A stretch of DNA of 64,000 bases from Spartinivicinus ruber (GTDB lineage: Bacteria; Pseudomonadota; Gammaproteobacteria; Pseudomonadales; Zooshikellaceae): assembly GCF_011009015.1 (NCBI RefSeq), contig NZ_CP048878.1, forward strand, positions 53,501 to 117,500, given 5' to 3'. How positions within the stretch are numbered: position 1 is the first letter of the stretch; every line of letters begins with the position of its first letter. Below, piece after piece: positions 7,685-18,445 of the stretch. The notes beneath the pieces are model-generated. The model was not told where the DNA came from, searched no databases, and saw only the letters and a program-made list of their open reading frames with translations. A program made the position numbers and the translations under genes.

Positions 7685-10477
7685 ATGAGCCAATGGCAGG
7701 CATTTAGGAGAGAAGTGAGTGATATTTTTCACGAAGAACAACTAATCGAAGATGAAATACGACGTTTTGCTTATTCCACTGACGCAAGCTGTTATAGGCT
7801 TCTACCAAAGCTAGTGATTAAGCTTAATACAGAAAGTGAATTAGTTAAGCTCATTCAAGCTGCAAGTCAACACGGTATTCCTATTACTTTTAGAACTGCT
7901 GGAACCAGCCTTTCCGGACAAGCAATTACTGATAGCGTATTGGTTATGCTTACGGAGCATTGGACCAATTATCGAATAGAAAATAATGGTGATTTAATTC
8001 ATTTACAGCCAAGTATTATTGGAGCTGAAGCTAATCGTTTACTTGCACCATTTCAGCGTAAAATTGGCCCTGATCCTGCTTCAATTAATGCCTGTAAACT
8101 AGGGGGGATTATTGCTAATAACTCCAGTGGAATGTGTTGTGGTACAGCGCAGAACAGCTATCATACTTTGGCTGGTGTACGTGTGGTATTAGCTGATGGT
8201 ACTATACTCGATACTCGAAGTGTTGAAAGTGTACAAGCATTTAGGGGCTCTCATAGTGAGTTCTTAAATGAACTAACTCAGCTTGCAGAAACTATTCAAA
8301 CAAATAAACAATTATTAGAAAAAATAAAATATAAATATCGCTTAAAAAATACGACGGGTTACAGCATTAACGCTTTAGTAGATTTTACTGACCCTATTGA
8401 TATGCTATCTCACTTGTTGATTGGTTCAGAGGGGACTCTCGGTTTTGTATCAGAAGTAGCATTACATACCGTTCCTGAACATGCTAATAAAGCGACGAAT
8501 TTTGTATTTTTTTCTACAGTAGAGGCCGCTAGCGAAGCGGTTATTGATTTAAAAAAACAGCCAGTAGATGCAGTGGAGCTGCTCGACTACCGTAGCTTAC
8601 TCTCAGTGGCTGACAAGCCAGGAATGCCTAAGCTTGATCAATTGGGGGAAGACGTTGCAGCGCTACTAATTGAAACCCGTGCTGAAGATGCTTCTACACT
8701 AACTATACAAATCAATGCAATAGAAAATGTACTTAGAAATCATCAAGTGATTGAAAACTTATCGTTTACCACTGACTTAGAAAGGATTAATCAACTGTGG
8801 GATATCCGTAAAGGGCTTATTCCTGCCCTTGGCACTATCCGGACTGTTGGTACGACGGTCATTATTGAAGATGTTGCTTTTCCTATTGAACATTTAGCTG
8901 TAGGAGTAAGAGATTTACAGGCCTTATTTAAGCAGTACGGCTATGATGAAGGAATTATTTTAGGCCATGCCCTGGAAGGCAACTTACATTTTGTATTTAG
9001 CCAAGGATTTGATTCCCCAGAAGAAGTACAACGCTATCAGTATTTTATGGATGATGTCTGTGAAATGGTAGCAGTGAAATATCAGGGCTCACTTAAAGCG
9101 GAGCATGGTACTGGTAGAAATGTAGCACCTTATGTTGAGCTGGAGTGGGGCAGTGAGGCTTATCAGATAATGTGGCAACTAAAAAAGTTGTTTGATCCCA
9201 ATAATGTCTTAAATCCCGGTGTTATTTTAAACAAAGATCCAAAAGTGCATGTTAAGCACCTTAAAGCACTACCGAAAGCTAACCCTATTATTGATCGATG
9301 CATTGAGTGTGGCTTTTGCGAGGCGGTGTGCCCCTCTCGAAATTTAAGTTTTTCGCCCAGACAGCGTATAGCAATGTGGCGTGAAATTAATCGCCGAAAA
9401 GCAATAGGTGAAGCGACAGAGATCCTTGAGAAAGAATATCAATACTTAGGTGTAGATACTTGTGCAGCAACTGGTTTATGTGCTGATCGTTGCCCTGTCA
9501 ATATAAATACTGGCGATTTAATACGACAAATAAGAGGTAGCTCTAATCAAAAGTGGCATACTGTAGCAGCTTGGACAGCCAACCACTTTAAATTCACCTT
9601 AAACACAGCAAGAGCTGGATTACAGCTAATGAGTTTTACCCAGCGGGTAATAGGTGGAGAGCGACTGCAAAATATAACTGAAAAAGTACATCAGTACGTT
9701 AAAACGCCAGTGTGGTTACCAACAACACCTAAATCCCCTAAATTGAACCAATCAGCAGCTATTATTAGTTCTACTCATGAACAAGCAGTGGTGTATTGGC
9801 CGAGCTGTGTGAGCAAGGCCATGGGGGTAGTAGAAGACAGTAGTTTGCCACCTTTAATACAGCTAATCCCAAGTCTGTTAAATAGAGCTGGTTTTAATGT
9901 TTTACAGTTAGATGACCAACAATTGTGCTGTGGCCAACCGTTTGCCAGTAAAGGGTTTGCGGAGGTTGCAACTAACAAGCAAAAAGAGCTGGAACAAGCA
10001 CTGCTCGAAGTTTCTGCTAATGGGCGTTACCCAATATTGGCAGACACCAGCCCTTGCGCATTAAAGGTGAGAGAAACAGACGCATTTACGCTTTATGAAC
10101 CAATAGAGTTCACTCTGGCTAAACTTAACCCACACATTAGGTTTCAACCTGTTAAGCAAAAAATAGCCTTACACATCACTTGTTCTACTCAACGAATGGG
10201 TTTGGTAGATAAAGCTGTTAAGTTAGCTGAGCAATGTGCAGAAGAAGTAGTAATGCCAAAAGGTATCACTTGTTGTGGATTTTCGGGTGATAAAGGTTTT
10301 ACTCAACCTGATTTAAATGCCTCATCATTAGCCTCCCTGGCTGAACAAGTGGCTGACTGTGATGCAGGTTATAGCACCAGTTTAACCTGTGAAATTGGCT
10401 TAAGCCATCACAGTGGTATACCTTATCGGTCGTTGTTGTATTTAGTAAATGAAGCAATGGTACAAGGGAATCCCTAA
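7685..10477 (+). CDS. FAD/Fe-S D-lactate dehydrogenase fusion (Dld-II type)
   Basis: A 930-residue two-part oxidoreductase predicted to oxidise D-lactate (or a related 2-hydroxyacid) to pyruvate and pass electrons to the quinone pool. The N-terminal half (about 1-480) is a GlcD-type FAD domain: FRTAGTSLSGQAITDSVLV is the FAD pyrophosphate loop, followed by GPDPASINACKLGGIIANNS and the C-terminal EHGTGRNVAPY. Next is a ferredoxin-like pair of clusters, CIECGFCEAVCPS and CAATGLCADRCPVN, and then a GlpC/LldE-like region with two CCG motifs (QLCCGQPFASKGF, ITCCGFSGDKGF). The length agrees with Dld-II enzymes. It stands alone, with no lldP-type permease nearby. Substrate specificity is inferred from family. 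Confidence 0.9.
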   Translation: MSQWQAFRREVSDIFHEEQLIEDEIRRFAYSTDASCYRLLPKLVIKLNTESELVKLIQAASQHGIPITFRTAGTSLSGQAITDSVLVMLTEHWTNYRIENNGDLIHLQPSIIGAEANRLLAPFQRKIGPDPASINACKLGGIIANNSSGMCCGTAQNSYHTLAGVRVVLADGTILDTRSVESVQAFRGSHSEFLNELTQLAETIQTNKQLLEKIKYKYRLKNTTGYSINALVDFTDPIDMLSHLLIGSEGTLGFVSEVALHTVPEHANKATNFVFFSTVEAASEAVIDLKKQPVDAVELLDYRSLLSVADKPGMPKLDQLGEDVAALLIETRAEDASTLTIQINAIENVLRNHQVIENLSFTTDLERINQLWDIRKGLIPALGTIRTVGTTVIIEDVAFPIEHLAVGVRDLQALFKQYGYDEGIILGHALEGNLHFVFSQGFDSPEEVQRYQYFMDDVCEMVAVKYQGSLKAEHGTGRNVAPYVELEWGSEAYQIMWQLKKLFDPNNVLNPGVILNKDPKVHVKHLKALPKANPIIDRCIECGFCEAVCPSRNLSFSPRQRIAMWREINRRKAIGEATEILEKEYQYLGVDTCAATGLCADRCPVNINTGDLIRQIRGSSNQKWHTVAAWTANHFKFTLNTARAGLQLMSFTQRVIGGERLQNITEKVHQYVKTPVWLPTTPKSPKLNQSAAIISSTHEQAVVYWPSCVSKAMGVVEDSSLPPLIQLIPSLLNRAGFNVLQLDDQQLCCGQPFASKGFAEVATNKQKELEQALLEVSANGRYPILADTSPCALKVRETDAFTLYEPIEFTLAKLNPHIRFQPVKQKIALHITCSTQRMGLVDKAVKLAEQCAEEVVMPKGITCCGFSGDKGFTQPDLNASSLASLAEQVADCDAGYSTSLTCEIGLSHHSGIPYRSLLYLVNEAMVQGNP

Positions 10478-10536
10478 AAATTACTATTTTGAAAGGTACC
10501 CTAAATATCAAATGTTGTAGATATCGGATTATTTTA

Positions 10537-10899
10537 ATGAACGACACTAAGCCGACAGGCATCAACCGACTGATAAAAGCCACACTCTATTCCTGGCAGG
10601 GTTTAAAAGTAGCCTATCAAAATGAACAGGCATTTAAACAGGAAACCTGGTTGTTATTAGTGCTCACTCCCTTAGCGATATGGCTTGGTGGTAATGCATT
10701 AGAAATAGTGCTGCTAGTTGGCAGTATCCTACTGGTGATGATAGTTGAGTTACTAAACTCGGCAATTGAGGCAGTAGTAGACCGAGTTTCAGAAGAACGA
10801 CACCCGCTTTCAGGCCGTGCTAAAGATATGGGGTCTGCTGCAGTGCTAGTCGCTTTGGTGTGTGCTGGCTTAGTGTGGTTGGGGGTGTTGGTGGGGTAG
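10537..10899 (+). CDS. dgkA: Diacylglycerol kinase
   Basis: Phosphorylates diacylglycerol to phosphatidic acid in the inner membrane, recycling lipid from membrane-derived glucan synthesis. The 120-residue length matches Escherichia coli DgkA (121). The family signature ELLNSAIEAVVD is intact, preceded by QETWLLLVLTPLAIWLG and followed by HPLSGRAKDMGSAAVLVALV, giving three membrane helices. The ATG at 10537 gives the canonical length; an upstream TTG would add 16 unlikely residues. It lies 59 bases after the lactate dehydrogenase gene and converges with trkH. Confidence 0.95.
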   Translation: MNDTKPTGINRLIKATLYSWQGLKVAYQNEQAFKQETWLLLVLTPLAIWLGGNALEIVLLVGSILLVMIVELLNSAIEAVVDRVSEERHPLSGRAKDMGSAAVLVALVCAGLVWLGVLVG

Positions 10900-10976
10900 C
10901 ATATGTGGAATTGAATAAAAAAGCTAAATCATTTATGTGTTATCCAAAGCAGAAGCACTATTCGGGAAGGTTAAAA

Positions 10977-12425
10977 TTAGCGTCGCCAGAATGTTGGGGT
11001 TAGTAGTACCAACAAAGTAAAAATCTCCAACCGTCCCAACAACATCGCAAAGCTTAATATCCATTTAGAAGCATCTGGTAAATTACTGTAATTGACAGTT
11101 GCTTCACCTAAAGCTGGCCCAAGGTTATTAATGCAAGAGGCGACAGTGGAAAAAGCGGTTTTTAAATCAAGCCCAGTTGCCACGTTTGCTAAAAATAAGG
11201 CAATAAATAAAAATACATAAGCCGAGAAAAATCCCCAAACCGCTTCTACTACTCGTTCTGGGATGGCATTTGAGCCTAACTTGACTGGGATGATCGCATT
11301 AGGGTGAAGTAGTAATTTAATTTCCCGAAGGCCTTGTTTAAAAATAAGCAGGACCCGAATCATTTTCATACCACCAGCTGTAGAGCCAGCACAACCACCA
11401 GCAAAACTGAGCCATAACAACATATATGGTAGGAACACCGGCCACACAGAAAAGTCAGCAGTACCAAAACCTGTAGTAGTGGCAACCGATACGACTTCAA
11501 AAATACCGTATCTTAATGAGTGAGCAAAATCATAGGAGTTTGTCGTAAATAAAATAAGTACCGTTATCAAGCAAGTACTGGTGAGCACAAAAAAGTAAGC
11601 TTTTACTTCTGGATCAGACAAGTAATGCTTAATGCTTCGGTGGCGCCAGGCAAAAAAGTGTAACGCAAAGTTAATGCCTGAAATTATCATAAAAATTACG
11701 ATAACAAATTCTGTACCGACTAAATTAAAATCTCCAACACTACCGTCCCTAGTTGAAAATCCACCAATAGCAACAGTAGAGAAACTATGACAAATGGCAT
11801 TAAACAAATCCATACCAGTCAGCCACAAGGCAAGACAACAAGCGACAGTTAAACTGAGATAAATATACCAAAGTGCTTTTGCTGTTTCGGTTATCCTGGG
11901 AGTGAGCTTGGCATCTTTAATGGGGCCAGGTGTTTCTGCACGGTATAACTGCATACCACCAATGCCAAGCATGGGCAAGATAGCCACTGCTAATACAATA
12001 ATACCCATGCCGCCTAACCACTGGAGTTGTTGGCGATAAAATAAAATTGATTTTGGTAGATGGTCAAGCCCGGTAATAACGGTTGCGCCAGTGGTGGTTA
12101 AACCAGACAGTGACTCAAAAAAAGCATCTGTCACTGATAAGTTCAGTTCATCTAATAGGTAAAGTGGAATAGCACCAAAGCTGGCCAGTACGGTCCAAAA
12201 TAAGACAGTTACTAAAAAACCATCACGAGTACGCAGTTCGTTTTTTGAGCGAATAACAGGTAACCATATACAGCACCCGCTGATTAATGTAATAAGAAAG
12301 GCGTCAAGAAAAACTGCTACTTCATTTTCTCCATAAATATACGCAACAATTGCGGGAGGTAGCTGGGTAATACTAAACAGCATTAATAAGATGCCTAACA
12401 CTTTTGAAATAGTAGAAAAGTGCAT
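10977..12425 (-). CDS. trkH: Potassium uptake protein TrkH
   Basis: The pore-forming subunit of the Trk potassium uptake system, 482 residues. It carries four selectivity-filter-like loops of the superfamily, for example SGLTTTGATVITGLDHLPKS, SFSTVAIGGFSTRDGSVG, ATTTGFGTADFSVWP and TVASCINNLGPALGE, with about ten hydrophobic segments. It lies 18 bases downstream of trkA, which encodes its regulatory RCK subunit, so the pair is co-transcribed. The gene converges with dgkA and the gap between them holds no obvious strong terminator. Confidence 0.95.
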   Translation of the reverse strand: MHFSTISKVLGILLMLFSITQLPPAIVAYIYGENEVAVFLDAFLITLISGCCIWLPVIRSKNELRTRDGFLVTVLFWTVLASFGAIPLYLLDELNLSVTDAFFESLSGLTTTGATVITGLDHLPKSILFYRQQLQWLGGMGIIVLAVAILPMLGIGGMQLYRAETPGPIKDAKLTPRITETAKALWYIYLSLTVACCLALWLTGMDLFNAICHSFSTVAIGGFSTRDGSVGDFNLVGTEFVIVIFMIISGINFALHFFAWRHRSIKHYLSDPEVKAYFFVLTSTCLITVLILFTTNSYDFAHSLRYGIFEVVSVATTTGFGTADFSVWPVFLPYMLLWLSFAGGCAGSTAGGMKMIRVLLIFKQGLREIKLLLHPNAIIPVKLGSNAIPERVVEAVWGFFSAYVFLFIALFLANVATGLDLKTAFSTVASCINNLGPALGEATVNYSNLPDASKWILSFAMLLGRLEIFTLLVLLTPTFWRR

Positions 12426-12443
12426 GGGTAAGAATTTCCTGAC

Positions 12444-13817
12444 TTAGAAGAATGTTAGGCCGACCTGGAACAGACGTTCAACTTCTTTGATTCGGCGCTT
12501 ATCAACCAAAAACATAATTACGTGGTCGTCAGACTCAATCACAATATGATCGTGGGCAATAATCACTTCACCACTACGAACAATGGCACCAATAGAGGTA
12601 CCTTCTGGTAGTGGGACTTCAGCGATTTTTTTTCCAACCACTTTAGAAGATTTTTCATCACCATGGGCAATTGCTTCAATGGCTTCTGCAGCTCCACGTC
12701 GCAATGAGTGGACATTGACAACATCACCTCGTCTCACGTGGGTTAGCAAACTACCAATGGTGGCTGTTTGTGGAGAAATAGCAATATCAATTTCCCCCCC
12801 TTGCACTAAATCCACATACGCGGGGTTATTGATAAGTGCCATTACTTTTCTTGCTCCCATTCTTTTGGCCAGCATGGCTGACATGATGTTGGCTTCATCA
12901 TCATTTGTTAGCGAGCAAAAAATATCTGTTTCTTCAATATTTTCATGTAACAGTAAGTCTTTATCTGAGGCATGGCCATTAAAGACTAGGGTTTTGTCCA
13001 AGCGTTGAGAGAGTTGATGGCAACGCTCGATATTCTTTTCAATGAGTTTGACGTTGTAATGGGTTTCAATGTTTGAAGCTAATCGCTCTCCAATATTGCC
13101 ACCACCAGCAATAATAATGCGCTTGTAGTTTTCATCGAGACGGCGCATTTCGCTCATCACATCTCTTATGTGTTTTCTTGCAGCAATAAAAAACACTTCA
13201 TCATCAGCTTCAATAACGGTGGTTCCCTCTGGCAGAATAGGGGTACCTCGACGAAAAATAGCGGCTACCCGTGTATCAACTGAGGGCATATGCTCGCGAA
13301 TATAACGCAGTTCTTGTCCAACTAATGGACCACCGTAATAAGCTTTCACTGCCACCAGCTGCAATGCTCCATCAGCAAAATCTACCACTTGCAATGCGCC
13401 AGGGTGCTCAATTAACCGCTGGATATAGTTAGTAACAATACGCTCTGGGCTGATAATCACATCAACTGGAATGACGTCATTTTGAAATAATTCTGGATGA
13501 GATAAATAAGCATTCTGGCGGATGCGAGCAATTTTGGTGGGGGTGCGAAATAAAGTGTAAGCGACCTGGCAGGCAATCATATTTTCTTCGTCACTATTTG
13601 TGACAGCCACCAGCATATCGGCATCGTCTGCACCAGCTTGCTTCAGCACGTTTGGGAAAGAGGCTCGCCCTGTGATCGAGCGAATATCTACCCGATCTTG
13701 AAGCTCGCGTAGCCGCTCGGCATTAGTGTCGACAATGGTAATATCGTTAGCTTCGCTAGCAAGGTTTTCTGCCAATGTGGCGCCAACCTGGCCAGCCCCC
13801 AAAATTATGATTTTCAT
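12444..13817 (-). CDS. trkA: Trk potassium transport regulator TrkA
   Basis: NAD-binding regulatory subunit that gates TrkH from the cytoplasmic side. The 457-residue protein has two tandem RCK modules: the first Rossmann motif is [20 protein letters not shown] at the N-terminus, the second is [19 protein letters not shown] near residue 230. Each is followed by a TrkA_C domain. Length is close to the E. coli protein (458). It sits between rsmB and trkH on the minus strand. The 48-base gap after rsmB suggests one transcript fmt-rsmB-trkA-trkH, an arrangement conserved across gammaproteobacteria. Confidence 0.97.
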   Translation of the reverse strand: MKIIILGAGQVGATLAENLASEANDITIVDTNAERLRELQDRVDIRSITGRASFPNVLKQAGADDADMLVAVTNSDEENMIACQVAYTLFRTPTKIARIRQNAYLSHPELFQNDVIPVDVIISPERIVTNYIQRLIEHPGALQVVDFADGALQLVAVKAYYGGPLVGQELRYIREHMPSVDTRVAAIFRRGTPILPEGTTVIEADDEVFFIAARKHIRDVMSEMRRLDENYKRIIIAGGGNIGERLASNIETHYNVKLIEKNIERCHQLSQRLDKTLVFNGHASDKDLLLHENIEETDIFCSLTNDDEANIMSAMLAKRMGARKVMALINNPAYVDLVQGGEIDIAISPQTATIGSLLTHVRRGDVVNVHSLRRGAAEAIEAIAHGDEKSSKVVGKKIAEVPLPEGTSIGAIVRSGEVIIAHDHIVIESDDHVIMFLVDKRRIKEVERLFQVGLTFF

Positions 13818-13865
13818 TTGCTAAAAGCTTATTCGTTGTTATTACAGTTAGTTGGTACAGCAAGT

Positions 13866-15173
13866 CTAGGTTTTTAACAGGCAAGCGTAAAAGAAACCGT
13901 CCTGGCCTTCGACTTGTGGTAGCAGTTGCCTGCCTGTGCCTGTCTCTATACCCCAATTAGCATTGATGGGACTCAGTGCAGCATCAGCATGATTTTCAAG
14001 AAAATTTAGCACTACTTCAGCATTTTCTTCAGGAATGACGGAGCATGTAGCGTAAACCAGTCGACCACCAGGTTTAAGCAATTGCCACAAGGACGATAGA
14101 ATGCTGTGCTGAGTTTCGGCTAAATTATCGATATCCTCTGGGCGCCTGAGTACCTTAATGTCTGGGTGGCGTCGAATCACCCCAGTTGCTGAACAGGGTG
14201 CATCTAGCAAAATACGGTCAAACTCTCGGCCATCCCACCAGCTGAAAGGCTTGCTGGCATCACCTGCTATTACTTGGCAGTTTAGGTCAAGTCGATGCAA
14301 GTTTTCTTTTACTTTACTTAAGCGCTGGCTATCGAGATCCAAAGCAATGACCTCAGCTAGCTCTGGCTCCATTTCCAGAATATGACAAGTCTTGCCTCCT
14401 GGGGCCGCGCAAGCATCAAGCACTCGCTGGCCAGGCTGTAAGTCCAGTAAGGTGGCTGAAAGCTGGGCTGCTTCGTCTTGCACACTGACTAAGCCTTCAT
14501 TAAAGCCTGGGATTTGTTGTACAGGTGTTGGCTGCTTCAGGGTGACGGCTGATTGGGCAAACCGACATGGAGTTGTTTCAATATTGGCTTGGTCGCAACG
14601 ATTGATAAACTCTTCACGAGTTGTTTTATTTAGATTAACCCGTAAAGTCATTGGAGGGTGGCTATTGTTAGCTTCGATAATTTGCTGCCAATGATCAGGC
14701 CAATGATGAACTAGTAATTCGCGTAGCCAGTCAGGGTGTGAAGTTAAGGTTTCTGGAGTTAGGTCAGCTTGCTCTAGTAGTTGTTGCTGCTGGCGTTGAA
14801 ACTGCCTTAACACTCCATTAACCAAGCCTTTTGCCCAGTTTTTCTTAAGTGTTTGACAGGCACTGACTGTTTCACTAATTGCTGCATGAGCAGGAACCCG
14901 GGTATAAACTAGCTGATATAAGCCTAATAAAATAAGTGCAAATATATCGGCATCTTTACTTTTTAACGGCTTTTCCAGTAATTGCTTGCTACACGACGAT
15001 AACCGAAAATACCAGCGTAGCGTTCCGTAGCACAGCTCCTGTAGTAGACTACGGTCTCTCGGTGCTACTTGTTGGCTAAATTGAGGAAGTATTTGGCTAA
15101 GTGACTGGCCCTGGTTAATGACTTCTTTAATGGCTTTAGCTGCAACCATTCGAACCGGCTGATGGTCTGACAT
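13866..15173 (-). CDS. rsmB: 16S rRNA m5C967 methyltransferase
   Basis: Methylates cytosine 967 of 16S rRNA using S-adenosylmethionine. In 435 residues, the N-terminal NusB-like RNA-binding domain (about 1-140) is followed by the Rossmann methyltransferase. Visible motifs are the SAM site VLDACAAPGGKTCHI, the DAPCSATGVIRRHPDIK motif with the first catalytic-pair cysteine and YATCSVIPEENAEVV with the nucleophile cysteine. Its ATG overlaps the fmt stop codon by one base (TAATG), showing translational coupling. Confidence 0.96.
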   Translation of the reverse strand: MSDHQPVRMVAAKAIKEVINQGQSLSQILPQFSQQVAPRDRSLLQELCYGTLRWYFRLSSCSKQLLEKPLKSKDADIFALILLGLYQLVYTRVPAHAAISETVSACQTLKKNWAKGLVNGVLRQFQRQQQQLLEQADLTPETLTSHPDWLRELLVHHWPDHWQQIIEANNSHPPMTLRVNLNKTTREEFINRCDQANIETTPCRFAQSAVTLKQPTPVQQIPGFNEGLVSVQDEAAQLSATLLDLQPGQRVLDACAAPGGKTCHILEMEPELAEVIALDLDSQRLSKVKENLHRLDLNCQVIAGDASKPFSWWDGREFDRILLDAPCSATGVIRRHPDIKVLRRPEDIDNLAETQHSILSSLWQLLKPGGRLVYATCSVIPEENAEVVLNFLENHADAALSPINANWGIETGTGRQLLPQVEGQDGFFYACLLKT

Positions 15174-16147
15174 TAGCTTAATCTAACTCCCGGTTGAAAC
15201 TTATCTTTACGACTATTTAATAGCTCTTGGATACCCACGGCTTTACTGTTTGGAAGCTGGAGCTGTTTAATTCGTAACATGCCGCTACCACAGGCAATGT
15301 CTAGCCCCTCTTTGCCTGCAGAAATAATAGTGCCGCCAGAAGTTTCAGAAGGTGAATCGGCTAAAGGCTCTTTATTACTAGCTAAAGGCTCTGCCTCCCA
15401 AATCCTGATGCGTTGGCCATCAAGCTCAGTAAAAGCGACTGGCCAAGGGTTAAAAGCACGAATTATACAATCAAGCTCACTAGCTGAAAGCTGCCAGTTT
15501 AGATGAGCTTCCTGTTTGGAAAGTTTATGTGCGTAGCTCGCGTGTGCATGATCTTGTTGTTGAGGTTGTAACTGATTAGTAGATATTTGCTGTAATGTGG
15601 TTAGTAATGCAGGTGGGCCAATTTCAGCTAATTTGTCATGTAATGAACCGCCTGTATCCTGGTTGGTTATTTCACACTCATTGATAGTCAGCATATCTCC
15701 AGTATCAAGCCCAGCATCCATTTGCATGATAGTTACACCAGTAGTTTTATCACCTGCAGCGATAGCCCGTTGAATAGGAGCCGCACCACGCCATTTTGGT
15801 AATAAAGACGCATGAACATTAATACAACCATAGCGAGGTGTATCTAGAATGAGCTGTGGTAATAACAAACCATAAGCAACTACTACCATAACATCTGCAT
15901 TAAGTTCTGCTAACTCAACCTGTGCTTCTGGAGACTTTAAGCTGGTTGGTTGCAACACTGGGATTTGGTGAGTCTCAGCCAGTATTTTCACGGGACTTGG
16001 GGTTAACTTTCGACCACGCCCTGAAGGACGGTCTGGCTGTGTATAAACGGCAATGACTTGATGAGGGCTATCCAGTAAGGCTTGTAAGTGGGTAGCAGCA
16101 AATTCAGGGGTGCCGGCAAAAACGATGCGTAGTGGCTCTGTGCTCAT
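15173..16147 (-). CDS. fmt: Methionyl-tRNA formyltransferase
   Basis: Transfers a formyl group from 10-formyltetrahydrofolate to initiator Met-tRNA. It starts with the classical [19 protein letters not shown] and has the active-site region [20 protein letters not shown] followed by [13 protein letters not shown]. At 324 residues from the ATG at 16147 it fits the family (E. coli 315). An upstream in-frame ATG at 16198 would add 17 residues not seen in the family. The Shine-Dalgarno is weak (AAAG). It is in the def-fmt-rsmB-trkA cluster, a conserved translation-initiation neighbourhood. Confidence 0.96.
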   Translation of the reverse strand: MSTEPLRIVFAGTPEFAATHLQALLDSPHQVIAVYTQPDRPSGRGRKLTPSPVKILAETHQIPVLQPTSLKSPEAQVELAELNADVMVVVAYGLLLPQLILDTPRYGCINVHASLLPKWRGAAPIQRAIAAGDKTTGVTIMQMDAGLDTGDMLTINECEITNQDTGGSLHDKLAEIGPPALLTTLQQISTNQLQPQQQDHAHASYAHKLSKQEAHLNWQLSASELDCIIRAFNPWPVAFTELDGQRIRIWEAEPLASNKEPLADSPSETSGGTIISAGKEGLDIACGSGMLRIKQLQLPNSKAVGIQELLNSRKDKFQPGVRLS

Positions 16148-16245
16148 GGAATCTTTATTGATATCAACAAATAAAAAAGGGTTGTCGCTTGGCAACAACC
16201 CTAAACAGGTAAATTTATATCAAGACAGCTTCATATAGCAACATA

Positions 16246-16755
16246 TTATGCCGTTTGTAAGCGGTGCTGTTTTTCCAGCTTTTTCTTAATTCTGTTGCGT
16301 TTTAAAGGTGAAATATAGTCAACAAACAGTTTACCATTTAGATGGTCGATCTCGTGCTGAACACATACCGCAAGCAAACCCTCACACTCCATAGTGAATT
16401 GCTCACCGTCGAGGTTTAACGCAGTTAATTTAATTCGGTCTGGGCGGATAACTTCTTCATAAAAGCCTGGTACTGATAAACAGCCCTCCTGCATGTGATC
16501 AAGTTTGTCAGTGATCACTTCAAACTCTGGATTAATTAACACATAGGGTTGGCTTTTATCTTCTGAGATATCGATAACTACTAGCCGCTTATGAACATTG
16601 ACTTGGGTTGCTGCCAGTCCTATGCCAGGTGCTTGGTACATAGTTTCCAGCATGTCTTTTGCTAACTTACGGATAGAGTCGTCAACTTCCTCAACGGGCT
16701 TGGCTTTAATCCTTAAGCGCGAATCAGGAAACTCTAAAATATCTAAAACGGCCAT
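16246..16755 (-). CDS. def: Peptide deformylase
   Basis: A metalloenzyme that removes the N-formyl group from nascent proteins. All three family motifs are present in 169 residues: [18 protein letters not shown] with the metal-binding cysteine, and the QHEIDHLNG zinc/iron motif with the catalytic glutamate. It is the first gene of the leftward cluster, 98 bases before fmt, and its promoter must lie in the following 600-base gap. It diverges from the LysM gene. Confidence 0.97.
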   Translation of the reverse strand: MAVLDILEFPDSRLRIKAKPVEEVDDSIRKLAKDMLETMYQAPGIGLAATQVNVHKRLVVIDISEDKSQPYVLINPEFEVITDKLDHMQEGCLSVPGFYEEVIRPDRIKLTALNLDGEQFTMECEGLLAVCVQHEIDHLNGKLFVDYISPLKRNRIKKKLEKQHRLQTA

Positions 16756-17353
16756 TCTGCTTGATATCCTCGAAAAACGTTATAGGTAATTTTATTGCTG
16801 ATAAGTTGGCTTGGCAATGGTTAGAAAGAGAACACCAAGTCTCAGAGAGCTTGTTGTTAACTGATTTTTCATACTTATTAGAAATTCTAAAGTTTAGAGT
16901 ACTATTCACTATATCTGTTGCTAATATGTAATTATGCCAGCTTATAAGAGTGGCTTATTTCACAAAATTTGCTGTTGATACCCTGTATTCCTTCAATGAG
17001 TGCGCTATATTGCGCATAGAGAATGTGAACAGTTTCTAATGCTAGAAGAGACTTGTTATAGATAGTTGGTATATTGTTTGACAAATTTCTTTAATAAGTA
17101 AGCTTAAGTTGCTGTTTGCATGTGAAACTGGGTGCTGTTCAAAACAAGTTTGCAATATCTTAGCTGACTGTTGTGGTTAAACAGAGCAGTGATTGGCTTG
17201 GGGCAGGGGGACTCTTCGTTCTAAGCTTGAGTAGTTTTTACAGCAGCTAGTGGGTTACAACTGAATAATAAATGTTGCTTGCTTAACCATTTTTCAGAAG
17301 GCTTAAGTGGGCAGTGAATGCCAACATGATAAGTAACAATAAAGGATAACACC
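16756..17353. other. Divergent promoter gap between def and LysM gene
   Basis: About 600 bases without a supported gene. It must hold the leftward def promoter and the rightward LysM-gene promoter. Visible elements are a TTGACA hexamer at 17078-17083 (+), with no convincing -10 at 17 bases, and a dyad TGCGC-TATATT-GCGCA near 17000-17015. Short ORFs on the minus strand are overlaps without family features. Nothing else stands out. Confidence 0.4.
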
Positions 17354-18382
17354 ATGAGGAAATCGCTTCTTGGGGTTGTTTTTTCCTGCCTGGTCAGCTT
17401 TTCCACCGTGGCTGCTGAAAATCCCATCAGAGCTGATCATCCTAACTCTTACACCGTGAAAAAAGGTGATACGTTGTGGGATATCGCTAACCGCTTTCTG
17501 ACCAAGCCTTGGATGTGGCCTGCCATTTGGCATGTGAATCCAATTATTAAAAATCCTCACCTTATTTATCCAGGTGATCAGATTAACTTGGTTTATATCG
17601 ATGGTAAGCCTTATCTCACAATTGGTAAGAGAGGCGCTGGGGGAGTGATTAAGCTGAGCCCGAAAATCCGTAAGACACCAATTAAGTCTGCAATTCCATC
17701 TATTCCACTAAATGCGATTAACAGCTTTCTTGATCGTAGCCGAGTAATTGATGATGAGGAGGTTATCGAAAAAGCTCCTTATGTGATTGCTAGCCGACAA
17801 GAGCGGATCGTTAATGGGGCCAATGACACTATCTATGCCCGTGGCGAGTTTAAAGAGGATGTATCGGCTTATGGTATTTTTCGTCGCACTGAGAAATTTA
17901 TTGATCCAAAAACCAATGAGTTTTTAGGCGTTATGGTGTTGGATATTGGTGTAGGTGAGGTTAAAGATGTAGCTAATGACATTGCCACAGTCAATATTAA
18001 TGAGAGTAACAGTGAAGTCCGAATTGGTGACCGCATGCTGGAAACTGAAGAGCGGCGCTTACAGCCAGTGTTTCACCCCAGCTCACCGAAAAAAGATGTA
18101 GAAGGGGAAATTTTGGCTGTAGTGGGCGGAGTTAATCAGATTGGACAGTTTGATAATGTGGTCATCAACCGTGGTGCGCGTGATGGTTTAGAGACGGGTA
18201 ATATTATGACTATTACCAAAAAGCTAACCATTAAAGACCATGTTACTAAGCAACATGTAGAAATGCCGCCTGATGAAGTGGGGTTGTTGATGGTGTATCG
18301 CCCATTTGAGAAGGTAAGTTATGCGGTGGTGTTAAAAGCTACTCAGCCTATAAAAACAGGGGATGGTGTCATCAATCCTTGA
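17354..18382 (+). CDS. Secreted LysM-domain protein
   Basis: A 342-residue exported protein. A signal peptide (MRKSLLGVVFSCLVSFSTVAAE) is followed by one LysM domain, with YTVKKGDTLWDIANRFL and the WPAIWHVNPIIKNPHLIYPG extension typical of the large LysM proteins found next to dprA. The remainder (about 90-342) is a repeat-poor region, probably beta-rich. LysM binds N-acetylglucosamine in peptidoglycan, so a periplasmic cell-wall role is likely but its exact job is unknown. AAAGGA lies 8 bases before the ATG. Confidence 0.88.
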   Translation: MRKSLLGVVFSCLVSFSTVAAENPIRADHPNSYTVKKGDTLWDIANRFLTKPWMWPAIWHVNPIIKNPHLIYPGDQINLVYIDGKPYLTIGKRGAGGVIKLSPKIRKTPIKSAIPSIPLNAINSFLDRSRVIDDEEVIEKAPYVIASRQERIVNGANDTIYARGEFKEDVSAYGIFRRTEKFIDPKTNEFLGVMVLDIGVGEVKDVANDIATVNINESNSEVRIGDRMLETEERRLQPVFHPSSPKKDVEGEILAVVGGVNQIGQFDNVVINRGARDGLETGNIMTITKKLTIKDHVTKQHVEMPPDEVGLLMVYRPFEKVSYAVVLKATQPIKTGDGVINP

Positions 18383-18445
18383 AGATAGTAATTTCATAAA
18401 GTCTGGGGCATATTGCCCCACCCTCCCTAGTAAAGAAAAGCGAAA

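Noticed and set aside
13756..13956. 66-codon minus-strand ORF between trkA and rsmB
   Set aside because: Wrong-frame overlap of two well-supported genes.
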